Below are positions 16,941-24,456 of a stretch of DNA of 64,000 nucleotides, in pieces (the stretch's first letter is position 1; the number at the start of each line of letters is the position of its first letter). Source of the stretch: an uncultured Ruminococcus sp. (GTDB lineage Bacteria > Bacillota > Clostridia > Oscillospirales > Ruminococcaceae); contig CALXBL010000003.1 in assembly GCA_944386525.1 (NCBI GenBank), forward strand, positions 1 to 64,000. Reading direction: 5' to 3'. Made by a program: the position numbers and the translations under genes. A model generated the notes under the pieces. It saw only the letters and a program-made list of their open reading frames with translations. It did not search any database and was not told the origin of the DNA.

Positions 16941-17850
16941 TTGGAAGACCCTCCAGATCAAATTCAGGCGTGTATTGTGCCTGTGCAGATGAAAGCTCCT
17001 GGGAAAAGCCATTTAGCTCAAGCTTTTCGGCGCATCTGAGTACGCTGCTGTACTCCATTGTGGTGAGCTTTCGGTTTAGATTTTTATATGGGAGCTTCTC
17101 CTTTGGCGGAGTATACTGTCCCATAAGGCTTATGAGAAACTCCTCTTTCGGCAGCAGTTCCGTGAGTTTTTTGAGTATATCAATGGATTCATGGCGGTGT
17201 CCCGGCAGGATAAGGTGCCTTATTATAAGACCTTTTTTCATAATGCCGTTTTCATCGAATACGGGTTTGCCTACTTGTCGGTGCATCTCAGCAATAGCTT
17301 TCAGGGCGTATTCGGGATAGTCCGGCGCCCATGAATATTCCCTTGCCGTGGCTGGGTAGAGATATTTGACATCCGGCAGATATATATCTATTATCCCATC
17401 GAGAAGCCTGAGCGTTTCAACAGTTTCATATCCGCTGCTGTTCCAGACTAATGGTATGGTGAGTTTGTCCCTTACCATATGAACAGCCTCAGTTATCCAC
17501 GGTGTGAAATGCGAGCCTGTAACGAAGTTTATGTTATGTGCGCCCTGCTGCTGGAGCTTAAGCATACATTGTGCGAGATGCTTTGTTGTGATTTCTGTGC
17601 CGAAGCAATCGTGACTTATCTTTTGGTTCTGGCAGTAGCAGCAGCTAAGGCTGCATCCGGAGAAGAATATAGTTCCGGAGCCGTTGGTGCCGCTAATGCA
17701 CGGTTCTTCCCACATATGGAGAGCACATCTTGCCGCACGGAGCTTGTCGTCGCAGCCGCAGTTCCCGTAGGATGCAGTTCTGTCGGTACCGCATTCCCGT
17801 GGACAGAGGGTACAGCAGGATATGTCGCAGCCGTTTATCATAGTCTGCAT
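16933..17850 (-). CDS. Radical SAM protein, PflA-like (COG1313 type)
   Basis: 305 residues. The radical SAM cluster motif is FFSGCSLSCCYCQNQ (CxxxCxxC) near residue 64-76. It is preceded by a Cys-rich N terminus (CDISCCTLCPRECG, then CGCDDK) that may bind a second metal site. Middle signatures such as WNSSGYE and DIYLPDVKY match the uncharacterised PFL-activase-like family found in anaerobes. No glycyl radical enzyme is nearby. It overlaps nspC by 13 bases and the CPBP gene by eight, so all are co-translated, but the functional link is unknown. Confidence 0.85.
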   Translation of the reverse strand: MQTMINGCDISCCTLCPRECGTDRTASYGNCGCDDKLRAARCALHMWEEPCISGTNGSGTIFFSGCSLSCCYCQNQKISHDCFGTEITTKHLAQCMLKLQQQGAHNINFVTGSHFTPWITEAVHMVRDKLTIPLVWNSSGYETVETLRLLDGIIDIYLPDVKYLYPATAREYSWAPDYPEYALKAIAEMHRQVGKPVFDENGIMKKGLIIRHLILPGHRHESIDILKKLTELLPKEEFLISLMGQYTPPKEKLPYKNLNRKLTTMEYSSVLRCAEKLELNGFSQELSSAQAQYTPEFDLEGLPND

Positions 17851-18986
17851 TTGAAGTCCTCGTAGGTAAAACGGCGTATAATTTCAATAGAGCCGTCCTC
17901 TTTGTGCAGTGCGATATCGGGCAGAGGCATACCGTTGAATGTGTTGGTCTTTACCATGGAATATATAGCCATATCGCAGAGGACGAGCTTGTCGCCGGCT
18001 TTAAGGGGTTTATCGAAGGAGTAGTCGCCGATAATATCGCCTGCAAGGCAGGTGTTTCCGCCCAGACGGTAGGTATAAGCCTTTTCGCCGGGCATACCGC
18101 TGCCTATTATATGCGGACGATAGGGCATTTCCAGAACGTCGGGCATATGGCAGGCTGCAGAGGCGTCGAGAATAGCAGCAGGCATACCGTTGTCAACGAA
18201 GTCAAGCACGGACGTTACAAGAAAGCCTGCATTGAGTGCGACAGCCTCGCCTGGTTCGAGGTATATCTGAGCGCCGTAACGTTCCTGCATGAGCTTTATG
18301 CAGCGGATAAGTCTTTCAAGGTCGTAGTCTGCTCTTGTGATATGGTGACCGCCGCCGAGATTTATCCATCTGCATTTTTTAAGGTATTTGTCGAACTTTT
18401 CAATAACGTGAGGGAGGGTTCTCTCGAGCACGTCGGAGTTCTGTTCGCACATTGTGTGGAAGTGTATACCCTCCAGACCCTCAAAAAGCTCATCGGTGAA
18501 GTCATTTGCACGTGTGCCCATACGTGAGCCGGGGATACATGGGTTATAGAGTTCTGTCTCCACCTCGGCGTATTCGGGATTTATGCGTATTCCGCAGGAA
18601 ATATTTCTGCCGGAGTTTCGCACTGTATTCTTATGCTGCTGCCACTGGCTCAGGGTGTTGAAGACGATATGGTCGCTTATTTTCACAAGCTCTGCCATAT
18701 CCTCGGCGGTGAAGGCGGGTGAGAATACGTGTACCTCTCCGCCGAACTCCTCAAAGCCGAGCCTTGCCTCATACAGACCGCTTGCAGTCGTACCGGCAAG
18801 ATATTCACGGAGCAGGGGGTAGGTGCTGTACATAGAAAAAGCCTTTTGGGCGAGGAGTATTCTGCAACCGGTTTCCTGCTGAACGTACCGGAGCGTTTCG
18901 CAGTTTCTCCTTAGCAGGCGCTCATCGGTGATAAAGCAGGGTGTTTTCACGGAGGATATGTCTATATCAAAGCAGTCACGTATCAT
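17838..18986 (-). CDS. nspC: Carboxynorspermidine/carboxyspermidine decarboxylase
   Basis: 382 residues. A PLP-dependent fold-III decarboxylase making norspermidine or spermidine from its carboxylated form in the alternative polyamine route. The PLP lysine is in LLAQKAFSM, the phosphate-binding loop is INLGGGHHI, and the C-terminal region contains LGGNTCLAGD and VLCDMAIYSMVKTNTFNG. GAAAGGAT precedes ATG 18986. The reductase partner (carboxyspermidine dehydrogenase) that normally sits next to nspC is not in this window. It is second in a four-gene operon. Confidence 0.93.
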   Translation of the reverse strand: MIRDCFDIDISSVKTPCFITDERLLRRNCETLRYVQQETGCRILLAQKAFSMYSTYPLLREYLAGTTASGLYEARLGFEEFGGEVHVFSPAFTAEDMAELVKISDHIVFNTLSQWQQHKNTVRNSGRNISCGIRINPEYAEVETELYNPCIPGSRMGTRANDFTDELFEGLEGIHFHTMCEQNSDVLERTLPHVIEKFDKYLKKCRWINLGGGHHITRADYDLERLIRCIKLMQERYGAQIYLEPGEAVALNAGFLVTSVLDFVDNGMPAAILDASAACHMPDVLEMPYRPHIIGSGMPGEKAYTYRLGGNTCLAGDIIGDYSFDKPLKAGDKLVLCDMAIYSMVKTNTFNGMPLPDIALHKEDGSIEIIRRFTYEDFKCRL

Positions 18987-19001
18987 AGTGTTTATCCTTT
19001 C

Positions 19002-19805
19002 TTATTGCTGGGCGAGAATGAAGAAACTCCAAGTGTTTTTATCCATATTATAAACGGCGTCTATTCCCACGGTGGAAATATCCTTTCCCCATATGAGGTC
19101 GGTGGGAGTTTCTGGCTCAGCCTGTTCCTCGAATTTAACAACGGCGTCCTGAGCGTTTACTGAGCTGAAGATAGTAAATGCAGAAACAGCCTCAGCATCC
19201 GGCAGGATACCCTGTACAAGGCGTTCCATATTGTTTTGATAGTCCATACCCACAGCGGCGTACTCATCAGCCACGCTCTGAGCTGCGGTGTTCATGGAGT
19301 CGTCAGGAGCAAGCTCGGGGAGACTGTTTTCAGTGCGCTTGTGGTTCAGGAGCTGGAGAAATCTATGGCACTCGACCTGAGCCCACACGTCCTCCACGTG
19401 GTCACGCACGACCTGATTATCCGCCATATAGAGCTGTCTTAAGGCAGCGGCAGTTTGGTTGTAACCGCAGGTGAGGTTGTTGTATCGTGAGAGGGCTTCA
19501 TCGGCGGCATCGAGCAGTATTAGCTGATAGCGGCTGTCGCCTGCCTCAGTGGGTGATTCTTCACACAGGGCGGCGATAGAGTAGCAGTTTTCGGCGTTTT
19601 CCATACTTCGTCTGAACGAGTTATCGGGCATGAATATTAGTACGGCTGCAGCAATGAGTGCAAGGATAAGTCCGCAGAACCCAAGGGTATAAAAGACTTT
19701 TCGGCGTTCGGTGCTGTTTTGCGTTTTCGGTTCTATGTCCTTTATGCAGTGGGGACACCTTGCAGTATCCGGCGGAAGCTTTCTTCCGCAGTTTATACAA
19801 CGCAT
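19002..19805 (-). CDS. Zinc-ribbon membrane protein with CAP-like region, unknown function
   Basis: 267 residues. A zinc ribbon opens the protein (MRCINCGRKLPPDTARCPHC, two CxxC pairs), followed by a transmembrane helix at about 36-58 and an extracytoplasmic domain. Residues about 152-190 (LLNHKRTENSLPELAPDDSMNTAAQSVADEYA) resemble the start of a CAP/SCP domain, but the diagnostic later motifs are not seen. First gene of the operon with nspC, starting at ATG 19805 behind AAGGAG, with promoter 19848-19876. No function is assigned. Confidence 0.75.
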   Translation of the reverse strand: MRCINCGRKLPPDTARCPHCIKDIEPKTQNSTERRKVFYTLGFCGLILALIAAAVLIFMPDNSFRRSMENAENCYSIAALCEESPTEAGDSRYQLILLDAADEALSRYNNLTCGYNQTAAALRQLYMADNQVVRDHVEDVWAQVECHRFLQLLNHKRTENSLPELAPDDSMNTAAQSVADEYAAVGMDYQNNMERLVQGILPDAEAVSAFTIFSSVNAQDAVVKFEEQAEPETPTDLIWGKDISTVGIDAVYNMDKNTWSFFILAQQ

Positions 19806-19847
19806 TTATAATGCTCCTTTTTATATTTTTATATTTTTTCACTTATT

Positions 19848-19876
19848 ATTTTACTATACCTATGTGTATTTGTCAA
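19848..19876 (-). promoter_or_regulatory. Promoter of the zinc-ribbon/nspC operon
   Basis: TTGACA (19876-19871) and TAAAAT (19853-19848) on the minus strand, 17-base spacer. Confidence 0.75.
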
Positions 19877-19975
19877 GAAGATGGTGGGGTGGTGAGGTGA
19901 AAAGCCACGCAATTGCGAAGGAATCCGGCCGACAGAAAAAAATCTGATTTTTTTAAAAAAAAGTTGAGAAAAGGC

Positions 19976-20004
19976 TTGACAAATGATTTCATTTGTGATA
20001 TAAT
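19976..20004 (+). promoter_or_regulatory. Promoter of tRNA-Gln
   Basis: TTGACA (19976-19981) and TATAAT (19999-20004), 17 bases apart, 37 bases before the tRNA. Confidence 0.85.
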
Positions 20005-20040
20005 AATAAAGCTGACTGAGAAGCAGCATACAAAATAAAC

Positions 20041-20115
20041 TGGGGTGTCGCCAAGCGGTAAGGCAGCGGACTCTGACTCCGTTATTCGAGGGTTCAAATC
20101 CTTCCACCCCAACCA
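20041..20115 (+). tRNA. tRNA-Gln (anticodon CTG)
   Basis: Acceptor TGGGGTG pairs with CACCCCA, the D-arm contains AAGCGGTAAGGC, the anticodon loop CTCTGAC gives CTG, the T-loop is TTCAAAT, and CCA is encoded at 20113-20115. It reads CAG codons and is a substrate class for MnmA. It has its own promoter and terminator. Confidence 0.96.
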
Positions 20116-20118
20116 CCA

Positions 20119-20148
20119 AGCGTTCTGACATAGGTCAGGGCGCTTTTT
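20119..20148 (+). terminator. tRNA-Gln terminator
   Basis: AGCGTTCTGAC (20119-20129) pairs with GTCAGGGCGCT (about 20134-20144) with wobbles, followed by a T-run. Confidence 0.8.
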
Positions 20149-20193
20149 CATTTTCCACAAAGCATAGTTAAAAAAATTCGTCTAAAACTCCCT

Positions 20194-20223
20194 TTGACCA
20201 ACCGACCCGAAAAGATGTATAAT
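20194..20223 (+). promoter_or_regulatory. Promoter of the small protein at 20313
   Basis: TTGACC (20194-20199) and TATAAT (20218-20223) with an 18-base spacer. This is the last recognisable promoter before the second MATE gene. Confidence 0.7.
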
Positions 20224-20312
20224 AGATATATGGCGCAGGGACAGCGGTCTGTGCGCAGGTATTATCAGCGTTATGATTTTGTGATCCATAACCGCTTGAG
20301 GGAGGTGAGCAG

Positions 20313-20552
20313 ATGAAACGCATCAAATCAGCTTGTATTTGTCAGACAATTCATTTTATGCTCAAGGACGGCGTATATGGTGACTACGGCAGAAAGCAGA
20401 TTGAAGCTGAGGTCGAGCACTACAAGATGACTCTCGACCGTAACAAAACAAAGTATAAAATAGTGGAAGAAACCACTCAGGACGACGGCTCTGTTATTAT
20501 AAAGATAATCAAACAGTATAACACAAGTCCTGTTGGAAGTTATCTTGACTAA
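20313..20552 (+). CDS. Small cytoplasmic protein, unknown function
   Basis: 79 residues, start ATG 20313 with GGGAGGTGA upstream and a good promoter at 20194-20223. No signal peptide or membrane segment. The N terminus carries two Cys (ACICQ, residues 8 and 10); the middle is charged and helical (QIEAEVEHYKMTLDRNKTKY), and a short beta-like segment SVIIKIIKQY follows. I do not recognise a family. A terminator-like hairpin and a MATE transporter follow in the same direction, so the two may share one transcript. Confidence 0.7.
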   Translation: MKRIKSACICQTIHFMLKDGVYGDYGRKQIEAEVEHYKMTLDRNKTKYKIVEETTQDDGSVIIKIIKQYNTSPVGSYLD

Positions 20553-20558
20553 AAAAAT

Positions 20559-20608
20559 GCGTGTAGCCAATGGCGTAAAACCAGCATCGCCATAGCTGCA
20601 CGCTTTTT
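20559..20608 (+). terminator. Terminator or attenuator before MATE transporter 2
   Basis: GCGTG-TAGCC-AATGGCG (from 20559) pairs with CGCCAT-AGC-TG-CACGC (to 20603) and is followed by TTTTTAT. Only about 20 bases separate it from the MATE start at 20631, leaving no room for a promoter. Confidence 0.8.
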
Positions 20609-20630
20609 ATTTTGTGTAAGGGGGATTCGT

Positions 20631-21992
20631 ATGACAGGAAACAAAATGGCTGAAATGCCGGTGAATAGACTTATGCTCTCAATGGGAGCGCCAATGATAG
20701 TGTCGATGGTGCTTCAGGCGGTGTACAATATTGTGGACAGCGCCTTTGTATCAAATATGGAAACGGGCGGTGAGGAGGCTCTCAACGCCCTTGCGCTTGC
20801 CTTTCCGCTGCAGATACTGATGGTAGCCGTGGGCATAGGTGCCGGAGTGGGAGCTAATGTACTTACAGCAGCAAGCATGGGTTCCGGTGATACGGAACGT
20901 GCTGGCAAAGCCGCCGGAAATGCTGTATTTCTGGGGATAGTTATAACGGTGGTATTTATGCTTTTCGGATTTTTCGGGGCAGAGAAATACATCTCCTCCC
21001 AGACCTCAGACAGGGTCATAGCAGAAATGGGAACAGATTACCTTAGGATATGCTGTGTGTTTTCATTCGGCATGGCGCTGTTTGCAGTTTACGAAAAGCT
21101 GCTCCAGTCAACGGGACATTCGGTTTGCTCGACCATAGCCCAGATATCCGGTGCAGTTACAAACATCATCCTCGACCCGATAATGATATATGGCTGGTTT
21201 GGGTGTCCGGCAATGGGCGTAAAGGGAGCTGCATACGCAACAGTTATAGGACAGATAGTCTCATTAGTGATTGCTTTAATTTTCCATCTGAAAATGAACG
21301 GCTCAATATGCTGCAAACTGAAATTTTACAAGCCATCCATACGGATAATAGGACAGATATATGCCGTTGGATTGCCGGCTATAATATCTCAGGCGCTCAT
21401 ATCAGTGATGACCTACGGAATGAACCTGATACTCGGCAGTATAAGCGTATCAATGGTAACAGCATACGGTCTTTACTATAAGATACAACAGTTCCTGCTA
21501 TTTGCGGCTTTTGGAATGCGAGATGCCATCATGCCGATAACAGCCTACAGCTATGGCATGGGCGACCGGAAACGTGTTAAGGAGTGTGTAAAGTTTGGTC
21601 ATATCTACACTTTTATAATAATGCTTGCCGGAACGCTGCTCCTTGAGTTTACAGCAGTACCCTTTGCAGGCGCATTCGGACTTTCCGGCGAGACACGTTC
21701 ACTCTGCATAGACGCCATGCGTATAATATCAGTATCATTTGTATTTGCCGGTGTGAATATTGCCTTTCAGGGAGTATTTCAGGCACTGGGAAAGGGCGGC
21801 AGTTCGCTTACCGTATCAATCTGCCGCCAGATATTGTTTGTGTTTCCCCCGGCGCTCATCTTTGCGGGACTGGCAAGAGAAAATCCGGAGCTTACATGGA
21901 CGCTCTGGACGGTGTTCCCGATAGCGGAACTGCTCACGTCGATAGTGGCGTTTGTCTTATACCGCAGCATGAAATATCCGGATAAAAAATAA
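20631..21992 (+). CDS. MATE family efflux transporter
   Basis: 453 residues, about 12 membrane segments. NorM/DinF-like layout: N-terminal PVNRLMLSMGAPMIVSMVLQAVYNIVDSAFVS, and the matching second-half start PAIISQALISVMTYGMNLILG. Ribosome binding site AAGGGGG precedes ATG 20631. It ends two bases before the convergent sigF, and its terminator lies inside the sigF coding region (22001-22037). Substrate unknown. Unlike the transporter at 9832 it has an upstream hairpin that may control its expression. Confidence 0.9.
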   Translation: MTGNKMAEMPVNRLMLSMGAPMIVSMVLQAVYNIVDSAFVSNMETGGEEALNALALAFPLQILMVAVGIGAGVGANVLTAASMGSGDTERAGKAAGNAVFLGIVITVVFMLFGFFGAEKYISSQTSDRVIAEMGTDYLRICCVFSFGMALFAVYEKLLQSTGHSVCSTIAQISGAVTNIILDPIMIYGWFGCPAMGVKGAAYATVIGQIVSLVIALIFHLKMNGSICCKLKFYKPSIRIIGQIYAVGLPAIISQALISVMTYGMNLILGSISVSMVTAYGLYYKIQQFLLFAAFGMRDAIMPITAYSYGMGDRKRVKECVKFGHIYTFIIMLAGTLLLEFTAVPFAGAFGLSGETRSLCIDAMRIISVSFVFAGVNIAFQGVFQALGKGGSSLTVSICRQILFVFPPALIFAGLARENPELTWTLWTVFPIAELLTSIVAFVLYRSMKYPDKK

Positions 21993-21993
21993 T

Positions 21994-22668
21994 TTATCTC
22001 AAAAGCTCCTCTCTCATTGCAGAGAGGAGCTTTTTTTCACGTCTGGAGACCTGCACCTGAGTCATACCCAGACGTTCGGCAGTTTTTGCCTGAGTGAGAT
22101 TTTGAAAATAGCGCAGCTTCAGCAGGCGGCGGTCTTTTTCCGAGAGCATAGCCATAGTCTGTCTGAGAGCAATGGAATCACCTATGGCTCTGTCGGGAGC
22201 TTCGACCGGTATGTCAAGCTGAGAGGATTCGTCGCTGCCGTCGCCGCAGACGGTAAGGGAGAGCGGTGTTTGAGTGGCGCAAAGAGCCTGTGCGGCTTCG
22301 TGCTCACTAATTCCGGCAAGCTGGCTCAGCTGAGACAGAGAAGGCTCAAAGCCGTGTTTCCTGAGAAAGGCTTCCTGTATTTCTCTCAAACGCAGGGCAT
22401 TTTCTCTGATGCGGCGGCTTATCCTCAAAGCGCCGCCGTCACGGAACAATTTCTTTATCTCGCCGAGTATGACGGGCACGGCGTATGTTGAAAACTGCAC
22501 ACCTCGCTCGGTATCAAATCCGTGGACAGCCTTCATAAGACCAAGACAGCCGGCGGAGTAGAGCTCCTCGTATTCAATGCCTCTTCCTCTGAATCGGGCG
22601 GCGCAGAGATGAACTAACCCCAGATGCTGTTCAGGCAGGGGTTTTTTTGAGGTCAGCTTGTCCTGCAT
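21994..22668 (-). CDS. sigF: RNA polymerase sigma factor SigF
   Basis: 224 residues. The first forespore-specific sigma factor. Region 2 reads EELYSAGCLGLMKAVHGFDTERGVQFSTYAVPVILGEIKKLFRDGG in the gene order expected for SigF, and region 4 is DRRLLKLRYFQNLTQAKTAERLGMTQVQVSRREKKLL (shown here only as landmarks GLMKAVHGFDTE and MTQVQVSRREK). Third gene of spoIIAA-spoIIAB-sigF, overlapping spoIIAB by 16 bases. Gene order separates it from the closely related SigG. The 3' end doubles as a terminator for the convergent MATE gene. Confidence 0.95.
   Translation of the reverse strand: MQDKLTSKKPLPEQHLGLVHLCAARFRGRGIEYEELYSAGCLGLMKAVHGFDTERGVQFSTYAVPVILGEIKKLFRDGGALRISRRIRENALRLREIQEAFLRKHGFEPSLSQLSQLAGISEHEAAQALCATQTPLSLTVCGDGSDESSQLDIPVEAPDRAIGDSIALRQTMAMLSEKDRRLLKLRYFQNLTQAKTAERLGMTQVQVSRREKKLLSAMREELLR
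22001..22037 (+). terminator. Terminator of MATE transporter 2 inside the sigF 3' end
   Basis: AAAAGCTCCTCTCT (22001-22014) pairs perfectly with AGAGAGGAGCTTTT (22021-22034) around CATTGC, followed by TTT. The same bases encode the last residues of SigF on the other strand. Confidence 0.85.
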
Positions 22669-23099
22669 GGCGGAGTTTTAAGTTTTTTGCGCATGATAAC
22701 GGCAGTACCGGAATCGGGTTTGCTTCGCACGTGGACGCTGTCCATAAAGCTCTGCATAACGGCAAAGCCAAGACCGGCACGTTCCTCCTGAGGGGCGGTG
22801 GTGTAGAGCGGTTCCATGGCTTTTTTGATGTCGTTGATACCGCAGCCTTTATCCTTAACTCTTATGTATATCTCACGGGAGGCGAGGAGCTTTATACAAA
22901 GCTCCACATTGCCGGAGGAATTTCTGTAGCCGTGGACAACGGCGTTGGTGACGGCTTCGGAAACGGCGGTTCGGATATCGGCAAGCTCCTCGATGGTGGG
23001 GTCTGCCTGTACGAGAAACGCAGAGACTATAGCACGTGAGGTTTGTTCGTTCACCGAGATGGCAGGGAAGGTGAACTTCATTGAGTTAATAGTTTTCAA
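22653..23099 (-). CDS. spoIIAB: Anti-sigma F factor and serine kinase SpoIIAB
   Basis: 148 residues. It holds SigF inactive in the predivisional cell and phosphorylates SpoIIAA. GHKL-fold ATPase motifs are visible: AVSEAVTNAVVHGY (N box), VKDKGCGI (G1) and EERAGLGFAVM (G2). Overlaps spoIIAA by four bases and sigF by 16, so the three are translationally coupled. Confidence 0.95.
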   Translation of the reverse strand: MKTINSMKFTFPAISVNEQTSRAIVSAFLVQADPTIEELADIRTAVSEAVTNAVVHGYRNSSGNVELCIKLLASREIYIRVKDKGCGINDIKKAMEPLYTTAPQEERAGLGFAVMQSFMDSVHVRSKPDSGTAVIMRKKLKTPPCRTS

Positions 23100-23431
23100 T
23101 TTGACTGCTCCTTTCTTGAGGGGGTGGATTCAATTTTAGCAAGGCGTTCTATACCCGAAAGCCGCATAACACGCTTTATATGGGGCGGAGGGCTGTAGAT
23201 GGTGGTAGTACCGCCGATACCGCCCATTACCTTGCAGCGGCCGAGGATAAGTCCGATACCGGAGCTATCCATAAAGGTAACTCCGCTGAAGTCGAGAGCG
23301 AGCTGAGATGGGTGTTGTTCAGCGATGGCGGTGTCGATTTCCTCACGGATAAGGCGGACGCTATGGTGGTCAAGCTCGCCGCTGAGTGAGGCGACGAGAC
23401 AGGAGTTTTCGGATTGCATAGCAACTGGCAT
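23096..23431 (-). CDS. spoIIAA: Anti-sigma F factor antagonist SpoIIAA
   Basis: 111 residues, STAS domain. Unphosphorylated SpoIIAA frees SigF from SpoIIAB. The phosphorylated serine lies in TFMDSSGIGLILGR (residues about 53-66). AAGGAGG precedes ATG 23431. The upstream region has a TATAAT near 23474 but no good sigma-A -35 and no sigma-H box that I can defend, although spoIIA is a sigma-H operon in Bacillus. Two minus-strand terminators lie further upstream (23545-23572 and 23643-23676). Confidence 0.94.
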   Translation of the reverse strand: MPVAMQSENSCLVASLSGELDHHSVRLIREEIDTAIAEQHPSQLALDFSGVTFMDSSGIGLILGRCKVMGGIGGTTTIYSPPPHIKRVMRLSGIERLAKIESTPSRKEQSN

Positions 23432-23544
23432 GATATGATAACCTCCTTGAAGATTGTGGGATATGATTATATTGTAAGGGCGGAGTAATAAAAAAGGTGT
23501 CGAAACGGGTGCGGACAGAGGATATTTTTATCGCAGAAAGCGAC

Positions 23545-23572
23545 AAAAAAAGCTCCGGATATCTTCCGGAGC
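23545..23572 (-). terminator. Minus-strand terminator upstream of spoIIA
   Basis: GCTCCGGA (23552-23559) and TCCGGAGC (23565-23572) flank a five-base loop, and the A-run at 23545-23551 gives a T7 tail on the minus strand. No minus-strand gene ends here, so it either insulates spoIIA or ends an unannotated short RNA. Confidence 0.75.
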
Positions 23573-23626
23573 ATAAGCTCGACAGCACACAGCGGCTGAA
23601 ATTTATTTGTAAACTTTCTATGAAAC

Positions 23627-23644
23627 TTGCATAAAAATATGCAA
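23627..23644. promoter_or_regulatory. Perfect inverted repeat upstream of replisome organizer gene
   Basis: TTGCATA, AAAA, TATGCAA: two perfect 7-base arms with a 4-base spacer, 44 bases before the start at 23688. Form and position suit a repressor operator, but this is inference. Confidence 0.4.
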
Positions 23645-23676
23645 AAAAACCCCTTCACGGGTCTATTAGTGAAGGG
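23643..23676 (-). terminator. Hairpin: minus-strand terminator, also overlaps plus-strand SD
   Basis: CCCTTCAC (23651-23658) pairs with GTGAAGGG (23669-23676). The A7 run on the left gives a T-tail on the minus strand. On the plus strand the right arm ends in the first bases of the ribosome binding site GGGAGGTG (23674-23681) of the gene at 23688, so the hairpin could also reduce translation. Confidence 0.65.
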
Positions 23677-23687
23677 AGGTGTTCCGC

Positions 23688-24452
23688 ATGATAGAAGGCG
23701 GATACATAAAATTATACAGAACCATGCTCAAATGGGAATGGTACGACAACTCAAACACCAAGTCGCTGTTCATACATCTGCTGCTGACAGTGAGTTTAAA
23801 CGACAGCAGCTGGCATGGTGTAGAAGTAAAACGAGGGAGTCGTATTTCAAGTCTTTCAAAGCTGTCGCTGGAGACGGGTCTGACAATACGTCAGATAAGA
23901 ACGGCAATAAACAATCTGAAGTCCACCGGCGAAATAACGACAAACGCACAGTGCGGCAAATTCACCCTGTTTACGGTGAATAATTACGACAAGTATCAGC
24001 TTGAGGCAAGTTTGCGTCAAACTGACGGCACGGATACGACAGAGTCCCGGCAAGTCAGCGGCAATCAAATGACAAATCAACGACAACAGTATAATAAAGT
24101 AAAAGAAAGTAAAGAAGGTAAAGAAATTATGAGAAGTAAAGAATACTGCGCAGCCACTGACTGCACAAAAAATAACATTGAAAATTTTTCAGAGCCGACA
24201 GAATATCCAAGCTTTTCGGAGGTTCAGGCGTATATTGCAGAGACTGGCGGAGGTGTAGACCCACTTAGATTTTATGCATTCTACAACGAGCGTGGCTGGA
24301 CTACCACATCAGGACAGCCCATAACCGACTGGCAGAGCCTTGTAAAACACTGGCGGACAACAGAGCGTCCTATGTATAACAAGAAGAAGGAGATTCCAGA
24401 ATCGCCCATGGCTGATGCCTACAGGTCGCTTGTATACAATATCGACGAGTAA
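23688..24452 (+). CDS. Phage-type replisome organizer / DnaD-like protein
   Basis: 254 residues from ATG 23688; an in-frame GTG at 23679 lies inside the ribosome binding site. The N-terminal 110 residues (GGYIKLYRTMLKWEWYDN, HLLLTVSLNDSSWHGVEVKRG, ISSLSKLSLETGLTIRQIRTAI) match the winged-helix domain of phage replisome organizers. A low-complexity linker (about 112-160) follows, then a C-terminal DnaD-like helical region with FYAFYNERGW and ITDWQSLVKHWRTTE. In phages such proteins load a DnaC-type helicase loader, but none is adjacent, nor are other phage genes. Possibly a domesticated or stranded phage gene. It ends four bases before the convergent HAD gene. Confidence 0.8.
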   Translation: MIEGGYIKLYRTMLKWEWYDNSNTKSLFIHLLLTVSLNDSSWHGVEVKRGSRISSLSKLSLETGLTIRQIRTAINNLKSTGEITTNAQCGKFTLFTVNNYDKYQLEASLRQTDGTDTTESRQVSGNQMTNQRQQYNKVKESKEGKEIMRSKEYCAATDCTKNNIENFSEPTEYPSFSEVQAYIAETGGGVDPLRFYAFYNERGWTTTSGQPITDWQSLVKHWRTTERPMYNKKKEIPESPMADAYRSLVYNIDE

Positions 24453-24456
24453 TATA

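Noticed and set aside
20041-20160. Integration site at tRNA-Gln
   Set aside because: The tRNA is followed by an ordinary terminator and a chromosomal gene; no integrase or duplicated end was found.
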